A program made the position numbers and the translations under genes. Shown in pieces: positions 1-11,009 of a stretch of 64,000 nt of DNA; the first letter of the stretch is position 1, and each line of letters opens with the position of its first letter. Below the pieces are notes generated by a model. That model was not told where the DNA came from. It did not search any database and saw nothing but the letters and a program-made list of their open reading frames with translations. This stretch comes from Heloderma charlesbogerti (lineage: Eukaryota; Chordata; Lepidosauria; Squamata; Helodermatidae). The stretch spans positions 434,001 to 498,000 of the forward strand of contig JANEZZ010001898.1 of assembly GCA_026122225.1 (NCBI GenBank). The letters are read 5' to 3'.

Positions 1-897
1 CTCACTGTGTTCAGAGAGGTGTTTCACTTTTATACTTCCATCCTAAAATGACTATGTAGACAGGCACCCCAAAATTGAGTTTTTTCTCTGTGCCAGTGGC
101 AGTGCCATTGTGAATATGCCATTGTAAATCATTCCAGTATTTTGCTGGGTAAAATCACTGTGGCTTGGAACTAGTGCTGTCACTGTACCAAAAATTTATC
201 CCACTTTTTTTCTTTCTTTTCTTTTTTTACTATTCTCATTCCGTTGAATAGAAAATAAATTGCTTTCAAAGAGTAATTCAAAGGAGAAGAAAATTTCAGA
301 GAAATCCTCATGGGTTGGTTTCAGGGTCCTTGTGCTTACCTTACTTATGAGATGGGTGAGTTTGTGTGAGTGTCCTGTCTTTCATTATACAATCATCTCC
401 CTGGTAGCCTAGCATCCTTGACTTCCTACATTTCAATTAATGCCTAGGGGAAGGCATCATGTCTTTTTCAGATCAGGAAGTGCAGGCAGAATGGGAGGCT
501 GCAGAAATATTGAGATATGTGTAATAGAAAGAAAACACACACACATGGCACCTCTGGCCACCTTGCTGTGATTAGGTAAGCTCAAAAATACCACCAAAAT
601 AAATTCAAAATAAATGACAAAATGCCAGGAGAATGAGGTAAAAAAAAACAAAAACATAAACACCTCTTTCATGGGGGAAGAACACTGTCATGAAATTGGG
701 GGACAGATTTTGGCACAGCACTACCTCCACCTCTTCCCTGGAGGTAGACACAACACTGCTCCAGTCACCTGCTACAGGGCTTTCAGGGAAGCAGCAATAT
801 TATAAGTGTCTGCATTAGGGGCAAAATGTATTCACAATCACCCCTCAGCAACATAATGTTTGTAGAATCTGGGGAAGGTGCTGAACCTGGAAGAATG
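1..897. other. No recognisable gene or repeat
   Basis: AT-rich sequence up to the left TSD (890-897) of the first palindromic hAT. I see no open frame with family resemblance and no clear transposon end. Short A/T runs and a small CA run near 537 are the only structure. Confidence 0.5.
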
Positions 898-1825
898 TAA
901 GGATGGCGGAGAATTTCTCCCCGAAAATTCGGGGGGCCGAGCGCCAACGCGTTCGGCCCCCCGAACAAGTTTCGGTGAGAAATCCTCTGCACGCCCCCCG
1001 CACCCCCCCCGGGACGGGACTTACCTTCCCTGAATGTCCCTCCCGGCGGCGGGTCCGGCTGGCGGTTCGTCCGGTGTTCGAGCGGGGCAGAAGCAGCAGC
1101 CGGTCTTTCGACCGGCTGCCGCCCCCGCCATTGCAATCAAAGAAAAAAAAAATACGTCCCCTGATAGGCTACGTGACGATTCATGTAGCCTATCACGGCT
1201 AGATTTGCCAAGTCAGCTGTGATAGGCTACGTGAATCATCACGTAGCCTATCCCGGGTGACTTAAAAAAAAAAAAAAAAAGTGTGTACGGATAATGGCGG
1301 CCCCCATAGGGAGCCGCCATTCCCGTTCCTTATTTGGTGGCTGTAGTCTACGTAAATGTTTACGTAGACTACGGCGAAAATAAGGGCAACGCAAATAGCG
1401 TTGCCCTTATTTTCGCCGTAGTCTACGTAAACATTTACGTAGACGACAGCCACTAAATAAGGAACGCGAATGGCGGCTCCCTATGGGGGCCGCCATTCGC
1501 GTACGCGCTTTTTTTTTTTTTTAAGTCACCCGGGATAGGCTACGTGACGATTCACGTAGCCTATCACGGCTGACTTTGCAGATCTAGCCGTGATAGGCTA
1601 CGTGAATCGTCACGTAGCCTATCAGGGGGCGTGTTTTTTGTTTTTTGTTTACTTTCGCGTTCGAGGCCGGGCGAGGCGACGTGCCTCCTCCCCGGCCTGA
1701 ATTTCGGCCGGGCGAGGCGGGAAGCCTCCTCCCCCCGGCCTGAACTTCACGGGGGGAGCAGCGAAGCGCTCCCCCCCACCGCGAACGGCCTTTGACGACA
1801 GGTAAGCGACTTTCGTCCACCCCTA
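898..1825 (+). mobile_element. Palindromic non-autonomous hAT, arm A left / arm B right
   Basis: The element runs from TAAGGATGGCGG to CCACCCCTA and is flanked by an exact 8-bp TSD, GAAGAATG (890-897 and 1826-1833). Eight-base duplications with TAGGG...CCCTA ends are typical of hAT elements; the maize Ac/Ds end is similar. The centre, about 1160-1625, is a long near-perfect palindrome centred near 1395. It contains paired TGATAGGCTACGT hairpins, paired blocks around ATGGCGGC, and a GTCTACGTAAA hairpin. Arm A (898-1140) and arm B (1630-1825) are CpG-rich and unrelated to each other. Arm A on the minus strand has an ATG at 1131 and a GTAAGT donor after 1025, 107 nt later. No transposase is present, so it must be mobilised in trans. 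Confidence 0.93.
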
Positions 1826-2465
1826 GAAGAATGACATCTAGAGCTGAGCCAAAATGTCTCAGAATACATTTTTTCTCAGAGAAGTCCTAAGATTTTTCTT
1901 TTCTTACCCCCGAGAAATAAAAGGCCACTTTGCAGATTTTCCCCCCAAATTTTATTTGACATTTTTATAGGGGCTGCCTTCCCTCTCCCATTCGCTCCAC
2001 TGTGCCCTAGAATGATATATGGAGGAGGATGCAGAATGGAGGCTGCCAACATAGTTGCTGCAGTTGCCACTTGCAATGGCAGTGCAACCACCCGCCCTGC
2101 CCCCCAAAAACCCACATAAAACTTTAGGAACAAAGAAAGGAGCTGTGCTGCAATCCCTGCAAATATTGAGCCCTACCTGTGAGAAAGTGTTGGAAAACCT
2201 CTCCTCTTTCTGGAGAAATTCAGTGAAATTGTTCCCTCAATTTTTGAGTGGCCATTTGCACAAAACTCAGCATGGCCCTGTTGCACATGTAACAACCACC
2301 ATTTCCAGACCAGATGTGCCTGTAGACCATATGCTCACATAGGCATGTGCTGTCTTGCTGATCATATGAGGTGGTGTGACAATTCTGTCTGTAGTGTTTG
2401 ATCTGTGAAGGCTCACTCACCCATGTGGTTCACCATTTGATAGGAGTCGGACAGTTATCAAGTCA
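1826..2465. other. Unassigned sequence between repeats
   Basis: After the right TSD there is unrecognised sequence with short chance frames on both strands. I see no protein family resemblance. Confidence 0.45.
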
Positions 2466-2645
2466 AGTGTTTGTTTATTTGTTTGTTTATGTATTTATTT
2501 CCATACCGCCAAATAGCCGAAGCTCTCTGGGAGTTCACAGAAATTAAAACCACAGAGTGCAGCATACAACACTATAAAATATGAAAGCTTAAAACCACAA
2601 TATAACAATATAACCAGAATAAATAAATGAATAAATAAGTCATAT
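2466..2645 (-). mobile_element. L2-type LINE 3' tail, minus strand
   Basis: The plus strand reads a TTTG/TTTA-rich tail, then ATACCGCC, then a segment like GAAGCTCTCTGGGAGTTCAC. Read on the minus strand this is the usual L2-type 3' end (GTGAACnnCC...GGCGGTAT followed by A/T-rich tetramer repeats). Only the 3' UTR is seen. Confidence 0.65.
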
Positions 2646-2899
2646 GCAAGAATGAGTGAATGATGAATGTTGGTGTCACAAAAATATTTTTTTTGTGGTA
2701 AAGAATCAACACAAAACAAATCAGGCCACTGAGCAAACTTATATACTTTGGTCTCCCTTAGCACTTGCTTTTCCATCTCTGGGAAATAAAGGCACCTTCA
2801 ATACAATATTTGCATTGAACCTCCCCATGCAGGATCCCTGGCTACCCCTACCTGCACTTGCTGCACATTCCCCCTTGGATGGGATGGCCACTAGCCCTC

Positions 2900-3265
2900 C
2901 TTCACCCCATACATTTACCCCTCATGTTGATAAACAATTTGTTAATCAACATCTGAGACCCTCCTCTGAGTGCCTCCTCCCAGGGAGGTTCAGAGGATTG
3001 GTGACAAGGGAGTGGGTCTTTTCTGTGGTGGCCTCCCAGTCCCAACTGTAGAATGCTCTCCCCAGTGAGGTCAACCTGGCGCCAAAGTTGTCATCTTTTC
3101 AGACTAACCAGGCTAAGACTTTCCTCTATTCCCAGACATTTGAGAGCATATGATGGGCTCCTTAATGCATTGTTTGAATTGTTTATGGTTGTCATTGATG
3201 TTTTAATTGTTTTATGGGGTTGTGGTATTTTATTCATAGTTGTTTTTAGCTGTTTTAATTTTTTG
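2900..3265 (+). pseudogene. L2-type LINE ORF2 C-terminus and 3' UTR, decayed
   Basis: The frame around 2940-3150 reads a decayed L2 C-terminal signature: REWVFSVVASQSQL, then a stop, then NALPSEV and later a SFQTNQAKTF-like stretch. Intact L2 proteins carry ERAFSVVAPRLWNSLP followed by LSSFRR.LKT at this point. It is followed by a GTTTTAATTGTTTTA-rich 3' UTR. In-frame stops make it a relic. It lies opposite the minus-strand L2 tail at 2466-2645, so the two could be independent insertions or an inverted pair. Confidence 0.65.
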
Positions 3266-5208
3266 TATAATTTTGTTGTATACAAAAAATTTGTATACAA
3301 ATTTTTTATTCAAAAAAGTAAAAATAAAATAAAATATAAAAAATAAAAATAAATAAACTTTTTTTTACTCAAAAAATACTCAAGGTTACTCAATATCCTT
3401 GAGTATTTTTTCTTTTTTGTTTTGAGACAGGTATCTAAGACATTTTAACAACAGCCACAACAACAATTAGATTATAGATTCCACGTATCAATACAAACCT
3501 GAGCTTTTCCAGGTGGGAGCATGTTTGAAGATCTAAATTGGTTAGGGTTGAAAATTCCAGAACAGGTCACTGAATAACCACAAGATGTTCATCATCTGTG
3601 GTTTAGCACCAGTGTGTTCTTGCAGAATGCTATGTGAGACATGCTAATCACATGTAAAGGAAAAATGCAAATTTTGCTCTGAACCTCTGGCTCTTGTTAA
3701 TTTATCCTGTTGCATATCCTCTCCAGACTCATGCATGACCTTACTCATGTTCCACAATACATGGGTTGCAGGTGTCTTTGGACTTGAGATGTGGTGCATC
3801 ACAACAGATTCATTTGGACTAGGTGGTGCACACCCACAAATAGAGTTCAAGAATAATAGTGGTGTTTATTTTAAAAAGCAAATAAACATTTTTTAAATAT
3901 GAAAATCATGGGGAATAGAACCATATACAGTCACTCAATTACAAGCACAAAACAGCTAAAACAAATGGAAAGGATATTGCTCGCCTGTGAGTATGCAGTA
4001 GGAAACTCTAATTCTAATCAGGAAAGCAGGGAGAAGGAGAGAATTGGATCAAGTGGGGGAATAGACTTAGGCAAAGAGCCTGGCTGCTATTGGTACTGTG
4101 GTATAAAGGAACTAGAGAGTCATTGTCAGGGATTTCCATCCATTATCCTCAGAGGTACAGAACTCCAGGTATTAGCCCTTCCCTGCCCCTCGTTGATAGT
4201 TCAGATGCACTCATCTAATCACCACCAGACCTTCAAAATGTGGGCTGCTTGGTAGCATGTGGTACTGAGCAAAGTGCTTCCCCTACCCTCTCCATGTACC
4301 TGTTTGTTAGTTAAACTCAGCCTATTTCACTTCCAGCTCTCATCTTCCCATGTTTATGATCCTCAAAGCTATAGTGTGAATGCTTCCGTTGGATGTTGGA
4401 AGCTGTGAGGCATGCACATATGCCTGAACAGAAGATTGTCCACCTTAGCTATTGCCCTCTCCCAGATCAAGAAATCACAGCTTGCCTCCAAAAGATTTCT
4501 TTCTCTACAGCATGCAAGAGCAGATTGGAAAATCAAATGCACTGAGTCTAATGTTTCCATTTTAACAAGCCCTTCTCTTTGAGACCCACATTTACTAGAC
4601 TATATGAGTACTGGCTTTTCCAGTCTATTTTTTCCCCAGCAATAGAATTTGTTCTGTCTTTTTCTACCACCTTTCAAATGAAAGACTTTCCCCCGCCCTT
4701 TAAAAGAGAGCATCATTTGCAGCTGACTTGCACACCCAAACGATAGATGCGAGATATGGAGGAGGGGTGGGGGGAAGCTATTAGATGTATTCACTGTTCC
4801 TGTTGCTGTAGGGTTGCTTCTTACAATGCATTTTATAGTGCTTTGTTCAGTCCAGTTTTTATGTATCTCAGATAACAAGCTTCTATCGCTTTTCTAAGCT
4901 GTTAGAGAAGAAAGAGAGAAAACCTTGTGACACTTGAGCACAAATGCTTTCCCATTTCTTTGAAAGACCACACTTCCCTGCTCCTTTGAAACTCTCTTGA
5001 AAGTTCTTGAATGACACCAAAATTCCCAAAAATTACAATTAGTTTATATAATTTCACAACAATTTACAGACAAATATCAGCATTGCCAGCATCACAATCA
5101 TAGTTCCACTCTGCCGAAGGCATTTCCTCATTCTGCTTCTGTTCATTTACATTTCAGACACTATTTTCAATGGGCCAACCTAGATGGTATGTTGAATGTG
5201 TGACTTTC

Positions 5209-5251
<43 letters not shown>

Positions 5252-5459
5252 TCCCTGGGGGCCTCCAATCTGGAACAAGACCACAGCATGGAAGATAATG
5301 GGCTTTAACCCTTCCTCATGCCATTTTTCCAATGAAAATCCCACCGAAGAGGATATTTACCTCAGGGAGGGTAGCTTCTTCCCATCTAGGGCAAATAGCA
5401 GCTTTGGCTGGGGCATTTTTGGTCAGGAAAATGGAATGGGGGAAAGAGTTAAATTGGGT
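3266..5459. other. Unassigned sequence with short hairpins
   Basis: A small TGTATACAAA inverted repeat lies near 3275-3300 and a CTCAAGG/CCTTGAG hairpin near 3370-3410. The rest shows no recognisable gene or repeat apart from the TAA microsatellite noted separately. Confidence 0.4.
5210..5250. repeat. (TAA)n microsatellite
   Basis: About 13 uninterrupted TAA units. Confidence 0.95.
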
Positions 5460-5795
5460 TAGGGATGTACGAAACTCACCTTTTTGTGGAATCTTTCGTG
5501 GTGGGGGGGAGGCGCTCCGTCCCTCCTCCCAGAATCCTTGATGGGGGGGAGGTGATCTGGTCCTCTGCCCAGGAATCCTCGACGGCTGGCTCCACTCTGC
5601 GGCCAGGCCGTGGAGCAGCCGGCCAGGGCCATCCACAGCTGGATTTCCGGCCATAGATGGGCTGCTGCGGATGCAAATGGCGGCTGACATAGCGGCCGCA
5701 ATTTGCATCCAGCCAGGCAGCCATGATAGGCTACGTAAGAATTTACATAGCCTATCATGGCTAACCCCCCTTCCCGCAAAACACCCAGTGTACAC
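5460..5795 (+). mobile_element. One-sided palindromic hAT (B-type arm, right half missing)
   Basis: It begins TAGGGATGTACGAAACTCACC, the same tip layout as arm B with an outward donor motif. It continues through a GGGGGGAGGCGC block, a GGATGCAAATGGCGGC / GCAATTTGCATCC hairpin and a TGATAGGCTACGTAAG...TAGCCTATCA hairpin, then stops near the expected centre. No matching right terminus or TSD is found. It resembles the right half of the element ending at 62063 in inverse orientation, so it is a diverged subfamily. Confidence 0.7.
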
Positions 5796-6484
5796 AAATG
5801 GTGTAGTTTTCTTTGAAAGAGGGAAAATGTGTCTTAAATATATATTTTATTTAAATGTGAATTTTCATGCAGATCTCTTTTTTTTAATATACTTCAGAAG
5901 AACATGTTCCAAAGTGATACAGTCTATACTGGAAATAGACTGATTCATCTATACTGTGCTGCTGTCAATCAGCATGTAGACAATTCTGTGTTAGAATGAA
6001 CAATGGTCTGATTCGGTATAAGGTAGCTTCCAGCATGTTCCCCATACTACTATGCACCTATTAGTCATACAGATAGCTCCTTCAACTGCCAACATACATA
6101 CATCTTCTCTTACTTGTCCCTTACAGTTATAATCAAAATTACTTCACTTTTTGGCTATAACCAGACAGAAAGCAGCTCTCAATGTGGATCTAGCATAGAC
6201 TCCTAAGTCCTGAAGCATTGGTTTACAACTGGTGCCCTAATAATTGTGCAGACCAACTGGTAAGTGAAAGGGTGAAAGAACTGGGCAGATTCTCACAACA
6301 TACATTAATGTCTAGTCAGGTCTGAAGGTGTGTATGTGTAAAATTTATCACAGAGCTCTTCAAAATTCTCTGAACATGCAACTGGGAAAGAATCAGTCTT
6401 GTACCCCTGGGTCTTTACAAAAGAATGAAATCTGAAGTTTACACTTAGAAGCGTGGGCCTTTCAGAGTTGAAGGTAGGCATGTG
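5796..6484. other. Unassigned, with a possible retroposon tail near 6005-6050
   Basis: The motif TGGTCTGATTCGGTATAAGG at 6008-6027 looks like a 3' end often seen in reptile interspersed repeats, from memory only. The remainder is not recognised. Confidence 0.3.
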
Positions 6485-6600
6485 AATTGATTGATTGATT
6501 GATTGACTGATTGATTGATTTCTTTTAAAATTATATACTGCCCTATATCACTTGATTCCAGGGTAGTTTAAAATCACACACAATATGATAAAAATAAACA
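6485..6600 (-). mobile_element. L2-type 3' tail with (GATT)n, minus strand
   Basis: A GATT tetramer tract (6485-6520) is followed by TATACTGCCCTATATC, the reverse complement of an L2-like GATAGGGCGGTATA 3' end. Confidence 0.5.
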
Positions 6601-7316
6601 ACACCCTCCAAAACTACAAGTTCCTTCACCCAGCGTCCAGCTTGCCTGGCCACGGGGAGGATTTTGCGGGTGGAGGGGAAAGGGAGTTGAGCAGAACGCC
6701 ATTGGCATTCCTGTGGGAGAGGAGGCACTTACTGGCCATTTTAAGAAGGCTCAATAGGAAGTGGGTTACATACTTGCCCCAGCTACCCCCAAGATTTAAG
6801 GGTTGCAGGGCCATAGACTGTATAAACAAGGGCAGGATGGCTGGCATGGGGCAATAGCCCTATCTAAAGGGGCCCTCCCCACTTAAAACTGAGCCCCTCC
6901 TGTGACTGTTGTGGTGGTCCTGTGGCAGCCGAATGCGGGGTGCTTAAAAAAGGGAATTTTAGAAGAGTTCTGGGATTCGTTTCTGGGCAAGTGTAAGGCC
7001 CTTTTTAAAAAAATCAGAAATCTATCCACAGCAGGAACATTTGGTTAAATTATGTATTGATAAAGAGGTGCCATATACAGGATTCTAGGCCTGTTTTTGG
7101 CCTTGTTGGTTCTTAATCTGAGAGTCTCTTCCTGAGTGGTAGTGCCTAAAGGGTGCCTGCGGGTATGCAGGTTGTCTGATAACCCTTTTTGACTCAGCAG
7201 CGGGCACATTTTGAAGTGGCGGGGAGAGACAGGCAGGGTTTGCAGATTATGGTCCATGACTCAGATGTTCTTCTGTTACAGGCCCTGGGGGTTTGTGAGG
7301 CCCCAAGCCTGTAAGC
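6601..7316. other. Unassigned, possibly 5' part of the DIRS relic
   Basis: GC-rich sequence with broken frames. It continues past the RTE insertion at 7317 and could belong to the 5' side of the DIRS element further right, but I cannot identify a domain. Confidence 0.3.
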
Positions 7317-7743
7317 TAGTAACCTATGGCTGCGAGAGCTGGACCATAAGGAAGGCTGAGTGAAGAAGATAGATGCTTTTGAACTGTGGTGCTGCAGGAA
7401 AATTCTGAGAGTGCCTTGGACTACAAGAAGATCAAACCAGGCCATACTCCAGGAAATAAAGCCAGACTGCTCACTTGAGGGAATGATATGAAAGGCAAAA
7501 CTGAAGTACTTTGGCCACATCATGAGAAGACAGGATACCCTGGAGAAGATGCTGATGCTAGGGAAAGTGGAAGGCAAAAGGAAGAGGGGCCGACCAAGGG
7601 CAAGATAGATGGATGATATTCTGGAGGTGACAGACTCGACCTTGGGGGAGCTGGGGGTGGTGACGGCCGACAGGAAGCTCTGGCGTTGGCTGGTCCATGA
7701 AGTCACGAAGAGTCGGAAGTGACTGACTGAATAAACAACAACA
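7317..7743 (+). mobile_element. Short RTE-clade derivative, 3' end only
   Basis: This is 427 bp from TAGTAACCTATGGCTGCGAG to a (CAA)n tail. It is bounded by a 12-bp TSD, AAGCCTGTAAGC (7305-7316 and 7744-7755). It translates to the C-terminal part of an RTE/BovB-like polyprotein (YGCESWTIRKAE, then FGHIMRRQDTLEKM, then a GRPR.R.MDDILEV region). In-frame TGA codons occur after RKAE and after GMI. The 5' end coincides with that of the copy at 18483-18910, so this may be a defined non-autonomous unit rather than random 5' truncation. Confidence 0.85.
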
Positions 7744-8639
7744 AAGCCTGTAAGCAAGCTAATAGTAGTTTAGAGAGGCTTAGAGATCCATAATGCTGTC
7801 TGCTTTGGTTCATTATTAGTTGCATTTCCCTTGCAGGTTGGACTTTTGGCTTGTAAGAAGATGAGTCAAAGGTCGATATGACCACCTCAGCACATTCCAT
7901 GCTAACGAGCTCTGGTCCCGTTTATCTTATCAGGGCCTAGGATGAGCCTGAGAAGTGAAGCTGTGTTTATACATATCACAGGTGTCTGTGCTACGAATAT
8001 TCTGATAATCTTGTTTCTGCCAAATATGTTACCAATCACTGCTAGGCTATGCTGGCAGAGTTGTCGATGAACCCTAATTAACTCTTGCTCCTGTCATACT
8101 GCCTCACTGCTATGACATGTATGCTATAAAACCCATCCTGCACCACAGCACTGGGTTCAGAGAAGCTGTCTGATCCAACCATTGGATACGTCTGAGTATT
8201 CAATAAAGTCTCCTTGTAAGTAAACCTGGATCTGGCTTATCACTTTCTCGGCACCTCTAAATCTTGGCAGCCCATGGCCGGGGCATACAGGGTTGCTGCT
8301 CAGTCCTCTCCTTTCATCTAAGTGTTCAGAACAGTGACCAAGGAACTGGAATACCCTTCCTGATGAGATGACCAAAGGTCCACTATCCATTTTAATGTGT
8401 CTGGGTGATTGTGCTGGACTCCATTAATCAGTGCCGTAAATCCCAAAGGATAAGGTCCAGTCACTCTTATGATGTTACCCTTCATGCCCTTTAGGAAGTG
8501 GTGGACACCTTATTTCACTGACAGAGCCATTGTCCCGGGCTGGCCATTTCTGAGGAGGCTGTGCTGTGCCACACAAAGACTTAGGCTTCCACACCACTGA
8601 GTTGGTTTTTTTCCCCCCCACCATGGGAGAGGATTTTTG
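7744..8639. other. Unassigned, with an LTR-like stretch at about 8115-8260
   Basis: GCTATAAAACCC near 8122 and AATAAAG near 8199 are spaced like the TATA box and poly(A) signal of an LTR. A TTGGCAGCCCATGG segment near 8264 loosely resembles a lysine-tRNA primer-binding site. No paired LTR, clear TG...CA boundary or viral gene follows. Solo-LTR status is only a suggestion. Confidence 0.25.
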
Positions 8640-9030
8640 GTTGGGCTTCAATTTTTCTGGAGCTTACCAGAGTTTCCATTTCAGGTAACACGAGTTCCTC
8701 ATCGATGTACTTTGATACCTCCAGTTGGCTGGTTCTCAGGTTGCAGGATCATGGTGCGCGGAGTGGTGGGCCCAGTGTTTGCCACTCTGCTCTTTTAGGA
8801 TCCCATTTACTGGAAATTCTTCCATACATGGCAGCATTTATATGGGCAGATCTAACATCTATGTCTAATTCCTAAATTCTTTTTGTGCGGGAAGATCAGG
8901 CCTCCATTCATGTCATTAACACACACTCCTCCTGCAATCCGAAAGTGAAGGTTCTGGTTGTAGCATTTAATTGCACTGCCTCCTGAGCAATATTTGGTTC
9001 CTCATGAGGCTTATAACTGACCGGGACAAC
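8640..9030 (+). pseudogene. DIRS retrotransposon reverse transcriptase/RNase H relic
   Basis: Frames around 8720-9010 read PYMAAFIWADL and then REDQASIHVINTHSS. These match the DIRS/Gypsy RNase H pattern in which an LFR.DN..VV.IIN..SS motif follows the enzyme core. Stops and frameshifts break it, so it is not functional. It lies immediately upstream of the tyrosine-recombinase segment in the same orientation, the usual DIRS order (RT, RNase H, recombinase). Confidence 0.6.
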
Positions 9031-9099
9031 ACCAGTGCTGGCATGTTGTCACATAACTAGATGCAAAGGTTATTGTAAAGGGGCTCCCTTCCAGAGACC

Positions 9100-9801
9100 A
9101 TGCCAGAGGTTCTCTTGGGGATTGGTGAATTTAGGCAGGGCAAACCATGGTGCACCCCATAGCTCACAGTACGAGGGCCTCTTATGGAGCCCTTGGCTTT
9201 TGTGTACCACTCTCAGCTTCCTTTGACGCCAGATATATTGCTGGGGCTGAAGGGTCAGTGGCCATCTCTATGTAACCCTCAGTACAAGGCTCCCTTTTTC
9301 CATGCCACAGGCTTGACAGAATTTTTCAGAGCATTCCTGATCTCAGAATTGGTCATGGCTGCCAAGGGCAGTCAGTCTGGGTGAATGATTCAATTTAGGG
9401 ATATTCCGTTTTTGCAATGAGTTGTATGCATCTGATTGTGGAGGTCCAAGACCGATCGATTGGTTAGAGGGGTGCCTGTGCCTGTTTTCCCTTCTTCTCT
9501 GGAGGAGTTATGCCCAGTGAAGGCTGTGGGGGTGTTCCTCAATATTTGTGGGGATTGGCCTGGCCCCTTCTTTCTGTCATAGCGACTCTGCCCCCCTGAC
9601 CAAATATCAATTCTGGACTGTCACAAAGCTGGTCTTGAAGAGTCTCAGATTAGGTGCATTTTGTACTTGTTCACATTCTTTTGTATTGGGGCTGCTTCAG
9701 TGGCTGCATCTATTGGTTTCCTAATGGACAAGGTGCAGTCTGTGAGTAGGTGGCGTTCCAAGGCCTATAGGGCCTATGTGAGGCCACTACCTGGGCACTA
9801 A
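9100..9801 (+). pseudogene. DIRS tyrosine recombinase, decayed
   Basis: In DIRS elements this enzyme integrates circular DNA. Pieces in order: LPLTPDILLGLKGQW and FFRAFLISELVMAAKGSQSG (about 9210-9384); PLTKYQFWTVTK (about 9600-9635); SHSF then IGAASVAASIGF (about 9670-9720); VSRWRSKAYRAYVRPLPGH and a stop at 9799-9801. The family core is FRISELV...HSFRIGAA...GRW.S.AY. Here the first catalytic Arg reads Leu (FLISELV), and the HSFR Arg codon has lost one base, causing a frameshift. The putative nucleophile Tyr in KAYRAY remains. It is clearly inactive. Confidence 0.8.
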
Positions 9802-9839
9802 TTTCTTGTTCTGTGTTGTTTCTCACAGGTTCAGTTTTG

Positions 9840-10143
9840 TTTCCTAGATTGCAGAAATGCTCAGGAGCCAATGTGTGCTTATTTGTGGGCACAGCACGGC
9901 CTTCTGGGCCAGAAGGAGGGCTACGAGGTCAAGCTGTGGATCCCAGCTTGGACTCAGCCAGTATGCCAACATTCAGTGGTTGGGCGGATGTGGCATGCAG
10001 TGGGAGCACCTCCTGGCCATGTTATTCCAGAAGCCAGGTTGGACACTCTGGAGTCATCTCCTAGGTCCGTTCCAGTGCAGATAGCAGAGCTGATGGATGT
10101 TTCTTTGGCTGGTGACCATGTACAAGATCCGCCATCTGTTTCA
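9840..10143 (+). pseudogene. DIRS-associated SGNH-hydrolase segment, first copy
   Basis: The frame reads CVLICGHSTAFWARRRAT..., then SQLGLSQYANIQWLGGCGMQW. The GHS motif is the nucleophile block of SGNH hydrolases, and vertebrate DIRS-type elements carry such a domain after the recombinase (recalled, not checked). The domain stops after about 60 residues and runs into a Ser/Pro-type linker that continues across the palindromic hAT. A second, longer copy of the same domain begins at about 11130. Confidence 0.6.
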
Positions 10144-11009
10144 TAGGGATGGCGGAGAATTTCTCCCCGAAACTTCGGGGGGCCGAGCGCCAATGTGTTC
10201 AGCCCCCCGAAAAAGTTTCGGGGAGAAATTCTCTGCACCCCCCCGCACCCCGCACCCCCCCCGGGATGGGACTTACCTTCCCTGAATGTCCCTCCCGGCG
10301 GCGGGTCTGGCTGGCGGTTCGTCGGGTGTTCGAGCGGGGCGGGAGCGGCAGCCGGTCTTTCGACCGGCTGTCGCCCCCACCATTGCAATAAAAGAAAAAA
10401 AAAAAAACGTCCCCTGATAGGCTACGTGACGATTCACGTAGCCTATCACAGCTAGATTTGCAAAGTCAGCCGTGATAGGCTACGTCAATCGTCACATAGC
10501 CTATCATGGGTGACTTAAAAAAAAAAAAAAAAGTGTGTACGGATAATGGCGGCCCCCATAGGGAGCCACCATTCCCGTTCCTTATTTGGTCGCTGTAGTC
10601 TACATAAATGTTTACGTAGACTACGGCGAAAATAATTTTCACCGTAGTCTACGTAAACATTTATGTAGACTACAGCAACTAAATAAGAAACGCGAATGGC
10701 GGCTCCCTATGGGGGCCGCCATTCGCGTACGCGCTTTTTTTTTTTTTTTAAGTCACCTGTGATAGGCTACGTGACGATTCACGTAGCCTATCACGGCTGA
10801 CTTTGCAGATCTAGCCGTGATAGGCTACGTGAATCGTCACGTAGCCTAACAGGGGGCGTTTTTTGTTTGTTTTTTTAACTTTGGAGTTCGTGGCCGAGCG
10901 AGGCAAGGCGCCTCCTCCCCGGCCTGAACTTCGCGGGGGGAGCAGCGAAGAGCTCCCCCCCACCGCGAACAAGCTGCGAGAAAAGGTAAGTGACTTTCGT
11001 CCACCCCTA
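10144..11009 (+). mobile_element. Palindromic hAT, arm A left / arm B right, inside DIRS relic
   Basis: It runs from TAGGGATGGCGG to CCACCCCTA, 866 bp. The TSD is CTGTTTCA (10136-10143) against CTGTATCA (11010-11017), 7 of 8 matching. Arm A has the minus-strand ATG at 10383 and the donor after 10277, 107 nt apart. The palindrome centre near 10633 lacks the GGGCAACGC loop block seen in the other copies. It interrupts the linker between two SGNH-domain copies of the DIRS element. Confidence 0.93.

Noticed and set aside
783..1136. Pro/Arg/Gly-rich frames in the GC-rich arms (here and in all sister copies)
   Set aside because: Overlapping frames on both strands of palindromic GC-rich DNA. Only the ATG-to-donor cassette shows invariant spacing; the rest are shadows.
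1262..1453. Repeated short VVYVNVYVDYGENKGN-type peptides
   Set aside because: Translations of the TACGTAAA hairpins on both strands. They recur wherever the palindrome recurs and are not proteins.
8115..8290. Endogenous retrovirus with LTR and primer-binding site
   Set aside because: TATA, AATAAA and a loose PBS match only. No second LTR, no TG...CA ends and no viral gene; the DIRS relic follows instead.
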